20,859 nt of DNA from Actinomycetota bacterium (GCA_018400395.1 JAGYMN010000015.1:1-20859); one strand, 5' to 3'. Counted from the stretch's first letter, positions 8,601 through 16,057 are shown. A program made the numbers and translations. Notes: a model not told the origin generated them from the sequence alone.

Positions 8601-9269
8601 TTATTCCTGCTTGTTTTCCTTAAGCGGTACAAAGGCGACATCGCATATTTTTATCTTCCTTATACCTTTTTCAGTCTTTATTACTTTTATAAGATCCTGG
8701 CTCCAGGATGAAAACCCTACCGGTATGACCATTATGCCTCCTTTTCTTAGCTGACTTATATATGAACGGGGGATATAATCGGGAGCAGCAGTAACAATTA
8801 TCCTGTCATAGGGCGCGTGTTCTTTCCAGCCCTTAGATCCATCGTGGTTGGATAATACTACATTGGCGTATTTGCCAAGGATTTTTGCAGTTTTTTTATA
8901 AATGTCTTTATTTATTTCCACAGAATATACTTCTCCTGCGATACATGCAAGAATAACTGTCTGGTAGCCAGAACCTGTCCCTATTTCAAGTACTTTCATA
9001 TTATTCTCAAGCTCCAGGCTTTCTGTCATTAGAGCCACTATATAGGGCTGGGATATGGTCTGACCGTTGCCGATTGGAAGGGGCCTGTCTTCGTAGGCCG
9101 AACTCCTGTATTCCGGGGGTACAAATTCTTCTCTCGGGATTTTTCTCATAGTATCAAGTACCCTGGTATCCTTTATACCACGGGAAGCTATCTGACTTTC
9201 AACCATCCTTTCCCTTGCCTCTTTGAATCCTTTTTTATTGTTATTAGCACAATGTGAGGGTTTTTTCAT
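8601..9269 (-). CDS. pcm: Protein-L-isoaspartate O-methyltransferase
   Basis: Uses S-adenosylmethionine to methylate L-isoaspartyl residues in damaged proteins, starting their repair to aspartate. The family signature is complete: MVESQIASRGIKDTRVL, FVPPEYRSSAYEDRPLPIG, then GQTISQPYIVALMTE, the SAM-binding motif I VLEIGTGSGYQT near residues 90-105, and VTAAPDYIP. Length (222) is slightly above E. coli Pcm (208) because of a basic N-terminal extension of about 15 residues. An internal Met at residue 21 is a possible alternative start, but it would cut into the conserved helix. It is the first gene of the operon pcm-polX-nth (29-base gap to polX). Its promoter probably overlaps that of the second polX-like gene. 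Confidence 0.96.
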   Translation of the reverse strand: MKKPSHCANNNKKGFKEARERMVESQIASRGIKDTRVLDTMRKIPREEFVPPEYRSSAYEDRPLPIGNGQTISQPYIVALMTESLELENNMKVLEIGTGSGYQTVILACIAGEVYSVEINKDIYKKTAKILGKYANVVLSNHDGSKGWKEHAPYDRIIVTAAPDYIPRSYISQLRKGGIMVIPVGFSSWSQDLIKVIKTEKGIRKIKICDVAFVPLKENKQE

Positions 9270-9321
9270 ATTAAGCGGTTTTCTGTTATAATACCATGAT
9301 TTATTAATATATAACTTTAAT

Positions 9322-9351
9322 TATGCTTATTATAGCATATAATTGCATGCT
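9322..9351. promoter_or_regulatory. Overlapping divergent promoters with ATGCT/AGCAT repeats
   Basis: Two consensus -10 hexamers lie almost back to back. On the minus strand, TGCTATAAT (an extended -10, 9337-9329) points to pcm; on the plus strand, TATAAT (9338-9343) points to the second polX-like gene. Each promoter's -35 region lies across the other, so they probably cannot be occupied together. The same bases carry alternating five-base repeats: ATGCT (9323-9327), AGCAT (9334-9338) and ATGCT (9347-9351), forming inverted pairs. Sequence supports the motifs; regulation is inferred. Confidence 0.5.
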
Positions 9352-9372
9352 TAAGATTTTGCGGAGTTTATT

Positions 9373-11151
9373 GTGATAAATCTAAAACTGGCGGATATAT
9401 TTTCAAATTTAGCGGAATTTAAAAAATCTATTCCAGATAAGGAAAGAGAAGTCCTCTCAATTATGAGTGCAGCCAGGACACTGAGAGACGATCCTGAGAT
9501 AATGGAGAGGATGATAAAGGGGGAGGACTCCAGGAAACCAGGAGGAATAGACTCCTACTGTTTTAATCTAATACTGGAATATCTTGATAATGGAAGTATC
9601 AGTGAATATGACAGTCTAGTTTCAAAATATTCAGATGACCTGATTAAACTTATAAGGGTTACAGGACTTGGTAGGAAGAATATATTGAATATATATGAGT
9701 ACTTTAAAATAAGGGACCTGGATGATCTAAAAAATGTCTTTGAAGGAAAAAAATCCGGGAAATTATATGACAGGGAAGATGTAAGTGATATACTTACACC
9801 CTTTTTTATTAAAAGGATCCAGTGGTCACTTAAATATTGTGAAGATATTAAAGGAAAAATCCCCCGGTGGCCATCAGAATATTTCGCAAAAAAAATACTT
9901 AGTTCACTTGAAGGTTTAAGCCTGGTAAAAAAAGCACAGATAACAGGTTCTATCAGACGTAAAAAAAGAGTGGTAGAAGACATAGATATACTGGTTTTAC
10001 CCTGCTTTAATGAAAGTTCATATGATTTTGACAGGGGCAGCCAGTTTCTTAAAGATATAGAAAAACTTGATTTTATAAAAAAGATAAATTCCATTAAAAG
10101 AACACAGAACGATATCAGCGCTTCCTATGAGACAGTTTATGAGATAGATCTGGAAATAATACTGGCAGAGAAAAAAAACTGGCATTGGCAGCTGTTTAAA
10201 ACTACAGGAAACAGGGAACACCTTTTAAATTTAAAGAAATATGCTGCAGCAAAAGGGCTGCGTGATCCATTCATTGCCCCAATGTCCAGTTTTGGCTCAG
10301 AAAAAGATGTATACAGGTTTTATGGTCTTGAATTCATACCTGTGGAGCTCAGGCAGGGAAGGAATGAAATAGAGCTTTCATCGAAAAAAAGGCTTCCAGT
10401 ACTTTTAAGCATGAAAGACATAAAGGGCGACCTGCATATACATTCCAGATGGAGCGACGGCCTTATAGAGTATTCTGATATGATAGATACAGCAAAGAAG
10501 CTTGGTTATGAATATATAGCAATATCCGATCATTCCGGAAGCAACCGTTATGGTAACGGCCTGGATATAGGCAGACTTAGAAAAAAAATGGATTCTATTG
10601 ATGAGCTCAGGAGGAATCATAATGAGTTAGAGATATTTATGGGTGCAGAGATAGATGTAAGGAAAACCGGTGTTTTTGATTATCCTCCTGATATAATCGA
10701 TAAACTGGATATTGCAATAGCATCACTGCATTCAAATTTTGCTCTATCATCCCATGAAAATACAAGCAGGGCAGTAAGTGCGATAGAAAATAATTATTTT
10801 GATCTGCTGGCACATCCTACTACTACTTTCTTTGGAAACAGGGCGCCGATATTTATTGATATTGACCGTATAATAGAAGCAGCTGCAGACTCGGGCGGAG
10901 CACTGGAAATAAACAGTTATTATATGAGGCTTGACTTTAACGAGGAAAATGCAAGGAAAGCTGGCCTTGGCGGCGCTAAACTGGCAATAAATACTGACTC
11001 GCATCGTCCAGGTAATATGGAGATGATAAGCCTGGGTGTTGATATAGCAAGGAGAGCCGGATTGGAGGCAAAGGATATAATAAACACCATGACCGCAGCT
11101 GAATTGAGAAAGTGGCAGAGCGGTAGAAAAAAAGCCTCCTACTTTCTGTAA
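9373..11151 (+). CDS. Second, divergent PolX-like protein (nucleotidyltransferase + PHP domain)
   Basis: Paralogue of the polX at 6829-8571, with the same layout and length (592 residues). The nucleotidyltransferase core keeps TGSIRRKKRVVEDIDIL near residues 191-207 and a third acidic residue in YEIDLEII. The dNTP-contact segment reads FKTTGNREHLLNLK instead of HHFTGSREHNTAMR, so the Phe, Ser and Asn equivalents are replaced. One N-terminal helix-hairpin-helix remains (VTGLGRKNI), while the second (LPGFGKKT in the paralogue) is degenerate (LTPFFIKRI). The FFKVRAYR motif of the N-terminal domain is also missing. The PHP domain (from about 352: DLHIHSRWSDG, ISDHS, GAEIDV, SLHSN, AHPTT, TDSHR) keeps all expected metal ligands. 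The GTG start is fixed by GGAG six bases upstream. Inference: PHP phosphoesterase activity is retained while polymerase activity is altered or lost. It overlaps the convergent radical SAM gene by 13 bases. Confidence 0.88.
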   Translation: MINLKLADIFSNLAEFKKSIPDKEREVLSIMSAARTLRDDPEIMERMIKGEDSRKPGGIDSYCFNLILEYLDNGSISEYDSLVSKYSDDLIKLIRVTGLGRKNILNIYEYFKIRDLDDLKNVFEGKKSGKLYDREDVSDILTPFFIKRIQWSLKYCEDIKGKIPRWPSEYFAKKILSSLEGLSLVKKAQITGSIRRKKRVVEDIDILVLPCFNESSYDFDRGSQFLKDIEKLDFIKKINSIKRTQNDISASYETVYEIDLEIILAEKKNWHWQLFKTTGNREHLLNLKKYAAAKGLRDPFIAPMSSFGSEKDVYRFYGLEFIPVELRQGRNEIELSSKKRLPVLLSMKDIKGDLHIHSRWSDGLIEYSDMIDTAKKLGYEYIAISDHSGSNRYGNGLDIGRLRKKMDSIDELRRNHNELEIFMGAEIDVRKTGVFDYPPDIIDKLDIAIASLHSNFALSSHENTSRAVSAIENNYFDLLAHPTTTFFGNRAPIFIDIDRIIEAAADSGGALEINSYYMRLDFNEENARKAGLGGAKLAINTDSHRPGNMEMISLGVDIARRAGLEAKDIINTMTAAELRKWQSGRKKASYFL

Positions 11152-12092
11152 TATCTAAATACATTTTTATCCTTAAAATCAGGAATGAAGAGATCTTTTT
11201 CGTGGTCGAGGTCATTATAATCCTGGGTCCACCCGTATTCAAATCCCCCGTGAGCGGCATAGTCCAGTACATCCATGTATTCTTTGTAAGTTATCCTGCC
11301 GGAAAGTTCACTAAAATTATGGGCCCTGTAAGCAGGATGGTACTGGGCCATTATACTCAGGTAAACTTTATTTGAAAGATTTTTACTTATAAAATCTATA
11401 GTATCTTTTATCCCTGCTATACCCCCGGGCATTACCAGAAGCCTGACCATAAGGCCTCTTTTTGCTATTCCACGATTATCCAATTCAAGGTTTCCCACCT
11501 GTCTGTACATCTCTGTTACGCTTTCACGGTTATATTTTACATAGTTTTTTACAGAAGAATATTTCTCAGCCATGCTGTCACTGCTGTAACGCATATCGGG
11601 CATGTATATGTCTATGATGCCGTCAAGGGCCTTTATTATCTCAGGATTGTCATATCCTCCAGTATTATACACCAGCGGCAGCTTAAATCCCTTACTGTAT
11701 GCAGACTCAAGCGCTTCTACAATTTGCGGTATCCATATAGTGGGAGATACGAGGTTTATATTGTGAACACCTCTTTTCTGAAGGTCAAGCATTTTTTCTG
11801 CAAGTTCTTCTACACTTACCGGATTTCCCTCATGTTCCTGACTGATCTGCCAGTTCTGGCAGTATACACATTTCATATTACAGTAAGAAAAAAATATTGT
11901 GCCTGATCCCTTTTCCCCTGAAATAGGAGGTTCCTCTCCGTGGTGAGGCATTGCTGAAGATATGACAGCATCAGTTCCTGCGCCGCAGAACCCCTTTTTA
12001 CCGGAATACCTGTTGACCCTGCAGCGGTGGGGACACAGGGTGCAGCTCGATAGCATATTATTTAATTTATTAATCTTTTCCTTTAATTTCAT
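11139..12092 (-). CDS. PflX-like radical SAM protein
   Basis: Radical S-adenosylmethionine protein of the PflX/COG1313 type, annotated in many anaerobes as related to pyruvate formate-lyase activating enzyme; the real substrate is unknown. The 4Fe-4S site for SAM cleavage is CNMKCVYCQNW (CX3CX2C) near residue 70. An N-terminal Cys-rich segment CTLCPHRCRVNRYSGKKGFC is typical of this subgroup. Other typical segments are NLVSPTIWIP, LVYNTGGYDNPE and IDIYMPDMRY, with AQYHPAYRA and GWTQDY near the C-terminus. The 317 residues are a usual length. The 3' end overlaps the second polX-like gene (convergent), and its 5' end diverges from the GGDEF gene. No glycyl radical enzyme is nearby, so calling it a PFL activase would be unsupported. 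Confidence 0.88.
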   Translation of the reverse strand: MKLKEKINKLNNMLSSCTLCPHRCRVNRYSGKKGFCGAGTDAVISSAMPHHGEEPPISGEKGSGTIFFSYCNMKCVYCQNWQISQEHEGNPVSVEELAEKMLDLQKRGVHNINLVSPTIWIPQIVEALESAYSKGFKLPLVYNTGGYDNPEIIKALDGIIDIYMPDMRYSSDSMAEKYSSVKNYVKYNRESVTEMYRQVGNLELDNRGIAKRGLMVRLLVMPGGIAGIKDTIDFISKNLSNKVYLSIMAQYHPAYRAHNFSELSGRITYKEYMDVLDYAAHGGFEYGWTQDYNDLDHEKDLFIPDFKDKNVFRYYRK

Positions 12093-12268
12093 CTTCAGGT
12101 GTTTATAAGTAATATTGTAATATTTTATAAAAAAGTGTATTTTATTATTGTGCTTTTATTAAAAATAAAGAATTTGACTTATAGGAATATATTAATAAAA
12201 AAACCGATTATTTCAACAAATTACATTAAATACTTCTATATAGTTTTCATTAATCACAGGAGGACCAG
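12093..12268. promoter_or_regulatory. AT-rich divergent intergenic region
   Basis: 176 bp of very AT-rich sequence between the divergent radical SAM and GGDEF/HD-GYP genes. It must contain promoters for both, and a TTGACT lies at 12174-12179, but no hexamer pair stood out clearly. An open frame of about 60 codons is low-complexity and not credible as a gene. Confidence 0.3.
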
Positions 12269-14080
12269 ATGCTTAAAAGGCTAAAGGTTCTTTTCTTTAA
12301 GGTTCTGCAAGAGGAAGCTGAACCGGTTCTAAGACTTTTAAAGGATTACGGGTATAATCCGGGACCGATGTACTCAGGTTCAATTAAAGAGTTCTCAGAT
12401 TTATTAAATAATGATCTATGCACTGCTATATTAGCAAATGATAGGTCTGATCTTTCTGAATTAAGTGAAGTACTCCAGCTTCTGAAGAAAAAGAGGTTGC
12501 ATATACCTGTATTTGTAATCAGCGACAGTATTGGCGATAAAGCAGAAAAATTAATTGATGAGGGTATAAGTGATTTTGTAAAAAAAGATGATATTTTAAG
12601 ACTGCCGGCAATCATAAACAGGGAACTTAGAAGCATAAAAGAAAGAGAGAAGCTCAGGAAAGATCTTAAGACGCTAAAAACCAGTGAGGGTCATTTCAGA
12701 AAGCTCGTAGAAAGTTCTCCGGATATATTGTTTATTTACAGTTTGAAGCCTGAAAAAGGATTCAGATATGTAAGTCCTTCTGTAGAAAAGATTCTGGGCT
12801 ATCCCGGAGGCTATTTTATAAAAAATGATGGGGCCATTTATGAAGTTGTACATCCGGATGACCAGAAAGCATTTGAAAAAGTAACCATGCAGAAAATTGA
12901 TTTTAAAAATCCCATTGAAGTCAGGCTGGTGAGCAAAAAGGGCAGAGTGGTCTGGTATGAAGCGATGATAACACCAGTTTATGACAGGCATGGAAGGCTG
13001 CTCTTAATTAATGGCATTATGAGGGATATAAACAAGAAAAAAAGGGAAGAAGAAAGACTTACGTACCTGTCTTTCCATGACAGCCTTACGGAAGTATATA
13101 ACAGGGCTTATTATATGGAAGAGGTAAAGAGACTGGATACATTCAGGCAGCTTCCCTTAAGTGTAATAATAGCGGATGTAAATGGGCTGAAACTGGTAAA
13201 CGATGCTTTTGGGCATGATGAGGGAGACAGGCTATTAAAAAGCTGTACGGAGGTTCTGAAAAAATGCTGCAGGGCTGATGATATAGTAGCACGTTTTGGG
13301 GGAGATGAATTTACTATGCTCCTTCCAAGAACAGGCGAAAAAGACGTAAGTATACTTTTTAAAAGAATAAAAAAATTTTCGGCCAATACCATGGGGAATA
13401 AAATCCCTCTCTCTGTATCCATAGGGAAGGCAACAAAGACAAACCCGGACCAGGATTTTAAAGGTGTAATCAAAAAAGCCGAAGATGATATGTACAAGAA
13501 TAAACTGGTTGAAAGCAAGAGCATAATAACTTCTATAATCTCATATCTGGAACGTACCCTTTTTGAAAAAAGCATAAGGACTAAAAAGCATTTTAAGATC
13601 CTGTGGCAGATTATTTCGGATATTGGCAGAAAACTTAAACTTTCAGATGATAAAATGGATGATCTCAGGCTTCTTGCAGCAGTTCATGATATAGGTAAAG
13701 TTGCCCTTCTTGATAATATTCTGCATAAAAAAGAAAGTCTTACCGGAAGTGAATGGCAGATGATAAAAAAACACCCTGAAATAGGATACCGGATAGCAAT
13801 GTCGTCCAATCAGCTTTCAAGTATAGCAGAATATATCCTGTCAGTGCATGAACGCTGGGATGGAAAAGGGTACCCCCGGGGACTGAGAGGTAAAAAGATA
13901 CCGCTTCCGGCAAGAATAATATCACTGGCTGATTCCTATGTTATTATGAGGGAGGGAAGACCTTACAAAAAAGCGAAAACAAAAAAGGAAGCAATTGAAG
14001 AGATAAGAAGATGCAGGGGAACTCAATTTGATTCATCACTTGTAGATATATTACTTGGTGTAGTGGGGAGTAAGAACTAG
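12269..14080 (+). CDS. Cyclic-di-GMP signalling protein: pseudo-receiver, PAS, GGDEF, HD-GYP
   Basis: A 603-residue cytosolic protein combining synthesis and breakdown domains for cyclic di-GMP. Residues 1-130 look like a receiver domain (ending IPVFVISDSIGDKAEKLIDEGISDFVKKDD) but lack the acidic pair, and the phosphoacceptor Asp appears to be Asn (ILAND). A PAS domain follows (about 145-260, with VSPSVEKILGYPGG and INGIMRDI). The GGDEF domain has an intact active site, ARFGGDEFTMLLP near 342, and an RADD inhibitory site five residues before GGDEF. The HD-GYP domain carries HDIGKVALLDNIL (about 472), KHPEIG, VHERWDGKGYPRGL (about 528) and LADSY. The usual HHE is VHE here. A strong AGGAGG (12258-12263) precedes the ATG. 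Both activities may be present, with the PAS and pseudo-receiver as sensors. There is no membrane segment. Confidence 0.9.
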   Translation: MLKRLKVLFFKVLQEEAEPVLRLLKDYGYNPGPMYSGSIKEFSDLLNNDLCTAILANDRSDLSELSEVLQLLKKKRLHIPVFVISDSIGDKAEKLIDEGISDFVKKDDILRLPAIINRELRSIKEREKLRKDLKTLKTSEGHFRKLVESSPDILFIYSLKPEKGFRYVSPSVEKILGYPGGYFIKNDGAIYEVVHPDDQKAFEKVTMQKIDFKNPIEVRLVSKKGRVVWYEAMITPVYDRHGRLLLINGIMRDINKKKREEERLTYLSFHDSLTEVYNRAYYMEEVKRLDTFRQLPLSVIIADVNGLKLVNDAFGHDEGDRLLKSCTEVLKKCCRADDIVARFGGDEFTMLLPRTGEKDVSILFKRIKKFSANTMGNKIPLSVSIGKATKTNPDQDFKGVIKKAEDDMYKNKLVESKSIITSIISYLERTLFEKSIRTKKHFKILWQIISDIGRKLKLSDDKMDDLRLLAAVHDIGKVALLDNILHKKESLTGSEWQMIKKHPEIGYRIAMSSNQLSSIAEYILSVHERWDGKGYPRGLRGKKIPLPARIISLADSYVIMREGRPYKKAKTKKEAIEEIRRCRGTQFDSSLVDILLGVVGSKN

Positions 14081-14230
14081 CTGGTTTAAAAAAAAATCAG
14101 GAACCTGAAGGCAGCCATTTTAGAAGAAAGAAGCTTCAATTTTATTGATTTTTAATTCATCATTTTTTATTATTTTTTAGATTCCTTAATTCATGATAAT
14201 GATATGTAAAATTTCATACAAGTATATATT

Positions 14231-14884
14231 ATGAAAAAATTAAGAGATTCACTTATTATATCAATCCTCTTAACATGTTTTGCAGTTATGTTGACCTATA
14301 ACATCATATCTTTTGAATCATATAAAAAAACCCTGCTCATGAGAATAGAAAGACATGAGGTAGTTAAAAAAGAGCAGGAGGAAAAAATACTTGCAAGACA
14401 GATGACGGCCAGGTTTATTGAACTTAAGAAGCTGGAAAAGTCAAGAAGGACGGCGGATATAATGGAATTTGATAAAATTTATTCAGAAATAAAGCAAGAT
14501 TATGTGTCTGCAGTTAACAACTTATTGGTAGATCTGGATAAGAAAGTAGTAAATATGGATCAGATTATAGATCTTACCCGGGAGCGGATAGAGATAGCAG
14601 AAAGATTCAAGCATGATTTATTGGGGATAAAAGAGATACCGGAAACTATTGATAGTTTCTATAAGGAATTGCTGGCCTTTGCTGATAACGATATTTATAC
14701 ATGGAAACAGATACTGCTTTATTATTCTGAAAATTTTTCTATAGAAAGCAGGCAGCAGGAATATGATGATAATATAAGGAAGCTATACAATAAAAATCTT
14801 GAACTCTACCGTAGATTGTGCGATATACAGGCAGAAATATATCATGAATACGGACTTGAAAGCCTCCAAAATTGTCAATCTTAA
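14231..14884 (+). CDS. Unrecognised single-helix membrane protein with coiled coil
   Basis: I do not recognise this 217-residue protein. Residues 7-28 (SLIISILLTCFAVMLTYNII) form an uncleaved signal-anchor type helix after a short basic start. The rest is highly charged and mostly helical, with stretches likely to form coiled coils (about 35-70 and 85-125) and several aromatic residues in the last 70. Orientation would place the bulk outside the cytoplasm. A single Cys near the end (DIQ region) plus one close to the C-terminus give no obvious metal site. No Shine-Dalgarno sequence precedes the ATG. It follows the cyclic-di-GMP protein by 150 bp and could be functionally linked to it, but no evidence shows this. 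A palindrome overlaps its stop codon. Confidence 0.65.
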   Translation: MKKLRDSLIISILLTCFAVMLTYNIISFESYKKTLLMRIERHEVVKKEQEEKILARQMTARFIELKKLEKSRRTADIMEFDKIYSEIKQDYVSAVNNLLVDLDKKVVNMDQIIDLTRERIEIAERFKHDLLGIKEIPETIDSFYKELLAFADNDIYTWKQILLYYSENFSIESRQQEYDDNIRKLYNKNLELYRRLCDIQAEIYHEYGLESLQNCQS

Positions 14885-14893
14885 AAGATTGAC
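14874..14893 (+). terminator. Palindrome across the stop of the membrane protein gene and the tRNA -35
   Basis: GTCAATCTTAAAAGATTGAC can form an eight-base-pair stem with a TAAA loop. It overlaps the TAA stop (14882-14884) and the candidate -35 (14889-14894) of the tRNA promoter. The bases after it are T/A rich but have no clean T run. It may be a terminator for the upstream gene, a regulatory site for the tRNA promoter, or both. Confidence 0.45.
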
Positions 14894-14917
14894 TTATCAA
14901 AATATTTTTATTAACAT
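14889..14917 (+). promoter_or_regulatory. Probable tRNA promoter
   Basis: TTGACT (14889-14894, five of six consensus bases) and TAACAT (14912-14917, four of six) are separated by exactly 17 bases. Transcription would begin near 14924, giving a leader of roughly 26 bases before the tRNA. Confidence 0.5.
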
Positions 14918-14949
14918 ATGAAATTGTTCGGCTAGAAATTCCTAATTTA

Positions 14950-15026
14950 GGGCCCATAGCTCAGTTGGTTAGAGCAGCGCACTCATAATGCGGAGGTCCC
15001 AGGTTCAAGTCCTGGTGGGCCCACCA
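14950..15026 (+). tRNA. tRNA with CAT anticodon, probably tRNA-Ile2 (lysidine type)
   Basis: A 77-base tRNA with encoded CCA. Acceptor GGGCCCA (14950-14956) pairs with TGGGCCC (15016-15022), and the discriminator is A. The D arm is GCTC-AGTTGGTTA-GAGC. The anticodon loop CTCATAA has anticodon CAT, and the T arm is CCAGG-TTCAAGT-CCTGG. The anticodon stem has four good pairs and a G-G at position 27-43. CAT can mean initiator Met, elongator Met or Ile2. The pattern TTGGTTAGAGCA followed by CTCATAA is close to bacterial Ile2 tRNAs, whose C34 is changed to lysidine by TilS to read AUA. AUA is very common in this window, which fits. The perfect acceptor closing pair argues against initiator Met. 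Confidence 0.93.
15018..15026. repeat. tRNA 3' end repeat, possible attachment site (left)
   Basis: GGCCCACCA, the last nine bases of the tRNA, recurs exactly and in the same orientation at 16290-16298. The interval between the copies holds only the HEPN/nucleotidyltransferase pair and its control region. tRNA 3' ends are common integration targets, so this may be the tRNA-side junction of an inserted islet. No integrase is present between the copies. Confidence 0.4.
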
Positions 15027-15049
15027 AGATACACAAATATACAAATCAT

Positions 15050-15073
15050 TTTATGATTTATCATAAATTTTTT
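15050..15073 (+). terminator. AT-rich hairpin with T run downstream of the tRNA
   Basis: TTTATGA-TTTA-TCATAAA followed immediately by six T residues has the form of an intrinsic terminator for the plus-strand tRNA, although the stem has only one G-C pair in seven. It lies inside the last codons of the convergent HEPN gene. An overlapping hairpin (AAATCAT-TTT-ATGATTT, 15043-15059) may form alternatively. Confidence 0.35.
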
Positions 15074-15497
15074 CCCTGATAAATCTTATTACATGCCTCA
15101 AAAACTGAACCGCAGACACTATTGCATTTCTTGAATCGATCTCTGATATATATAATCCTGTTCCATATATCAGGTAATGTCTTTTTTTTCTCATTTTATT
15201 AAATTTATAGACTAAAGTTTTAGTTTCTTTTCCTAAGATTTCTTTTGAAAAATCAACGATAATTCTATGTGATCCTGCAGCTCGTGGACGGAAACCGAAT
15301 GAAAAAACGAGTGCTCTACCAGCAAGTAACATTGCTTCATAAGAAAGCTGATAACTATTTTCACTATCATCTTCCATAATGAGTTTTGCACTTCTTATAC
15401 TACGCCTCGATTTTTTTATAATATTCAGAACCTGTGAAGGTTCTATATTATCTTTTTTTATAAGACCCTTTTCAATGAACGGTTTTATTTTTTCCAT
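15051..15497 (-). CDS. HEPN-domain protein, partner of the adjacent nucleotidyltransferase
   Basis: A small all-helical protein of 148 residues resembling HEPN proteins encoded beside minimal nucleotidyltransferases; many HEPN proteins are RNases acting as toxins or in phage defence. Residues about 27-60 (SAKLIMEDDSENSYQLSYEAMLLAGRAL) are the typical first helical pair. The candidate active motif is MRKKRHYLIY near residue 108, with Arg and His separated by three residues, shorter than the classical RX4-6H, and a Tyr four residues later. Ribonuclease activity is therefore possible but not assured. The ATG at 15497 follows AGGA and lies 26 bases inside the end of the upstream nucleotidyltransferase gene, so the two are translationally coupled. 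GC is lower than in neighbouring genes. It converges on the tRNA. Confidence 0.75.
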   Translation of the reverse strand: MEKIKPFIEKGLIKKDNIEPSQVLNIIKKSRRSIRSAKLIMEDDSENSYQLSYEAMLLAGRALVFSFGFRPRAAGSHRIIVDFSKEILGKETKTLVYKFNKMRKKRHYLIYGTGLYISEIDSRNAIVSAVQFLRHVIRFIREKIYDKS

Positions 15498-16056
15498 TTT
15501 TTCCTATTAAAAAAATTACAGGTTTTGATAAAATATTTGAGATGAAAGAATCCTTTTCTTTTTTTCTTTTTTCAAATTCTTTTTCACTATAAATATGATA
15601 ATTAATTTCTCTTTCAAATTTATTTTCGAGCCTGATAATTTTTTCTATTAAATTGTTTTCTTCAATATCTCCAACTATGATAATATCAATATCAGACAAG
15701 GAATCCTTGGTCCCATCTGCAAAAGACCCAAAAATAAAAGCTTCTTTAATGCCACTTACTTCAGATAAAGATTCTCTGAGTTGATTTTCAATTCCTATTG
15801 TTTTAGATATGATATTTTCAATATCATTATAGAGGGGTGATTCTTTATTCAAGTAATAAAATACTTGATTACCGCTCTTTTCCCTTTTGAACATGTCTTT
15901 TTTTTCAAGATTGATGAGCTCCCTTCTGATATTCTGTACAGGAAAATTTATTTTCTTTTCCAGTTCTCTTAGATAATATTTTTTCTCTGGATGAGAAAAA
16001 TATAATTGGAGGATTGCTTTTCTTGTTTTTGATTTGCCAATATTAAATATGTCCAT
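15472..16056 (-). CDS. Winged-helix/minimal nucleotidyltransferase protein (antitoxin-like)
   Basis: A two-domain protein of about 194 residues. The N-terminal winged helix (about 5-70: TRKAILQLYFSHPEKKYYLRELEKKI... in the ArsR style) is predicted to bind DNA. The minimal nucleotidyltransferase domain has FGSFADGTKDSLSDIDIII, exactly GS-X10-DxD. The third acidic position reads REINYHIYS, with Asn where an Asp would be expected, as I recall for this wHTH-fused subgroup. The start at 16056 is chosen because AAGGA lies seven bases upstream; a longer reading from 16089 would begin inside the operator array and has no ribosome site. It is the first gene of a pair with the HEPN protein. MNT proteins neutralise HEPN toxins, in known cases by adenylylating them. 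A direct DNA-binding domain suggests autoregulation through the palindromes at 16058-16101. Confidence 0.8.
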   Translation of the reverse strand: MDIFNIGKSKTRKAILQLYFSHPEKKYYLRELEKKINFPVQNIRRELINLEKKDMFKREKSGNQVFYYLNKESPLYNDIENIISKTIGIENQLRESLSEVSGIKEAFIFGSFADGTKDSLSDIDIIIVGDIEENNLIEKIIRLENKFEREINYHIYSEKEFEKRKKEKDSFISNILSKPVIFLIGKNGKNKTVH

Positions 16057-16057
16057 A

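Noticed and set aside
11139..12092. Radical SAM gene as a pyruvate formate-lyase activase
   Set aside because: No glycyl radical enzyme is nearby, and the Cys-rich N-terminus fits the PflX/COG1313 group of unknown substrate.
12099..12284. 61-codon frame before the GGDEF gene
   Set aside because: Almost only Ile/Lys/Tyr/Phe from AT-rich DNA, and it runs into the well-supported ribosome site and start at 12269.
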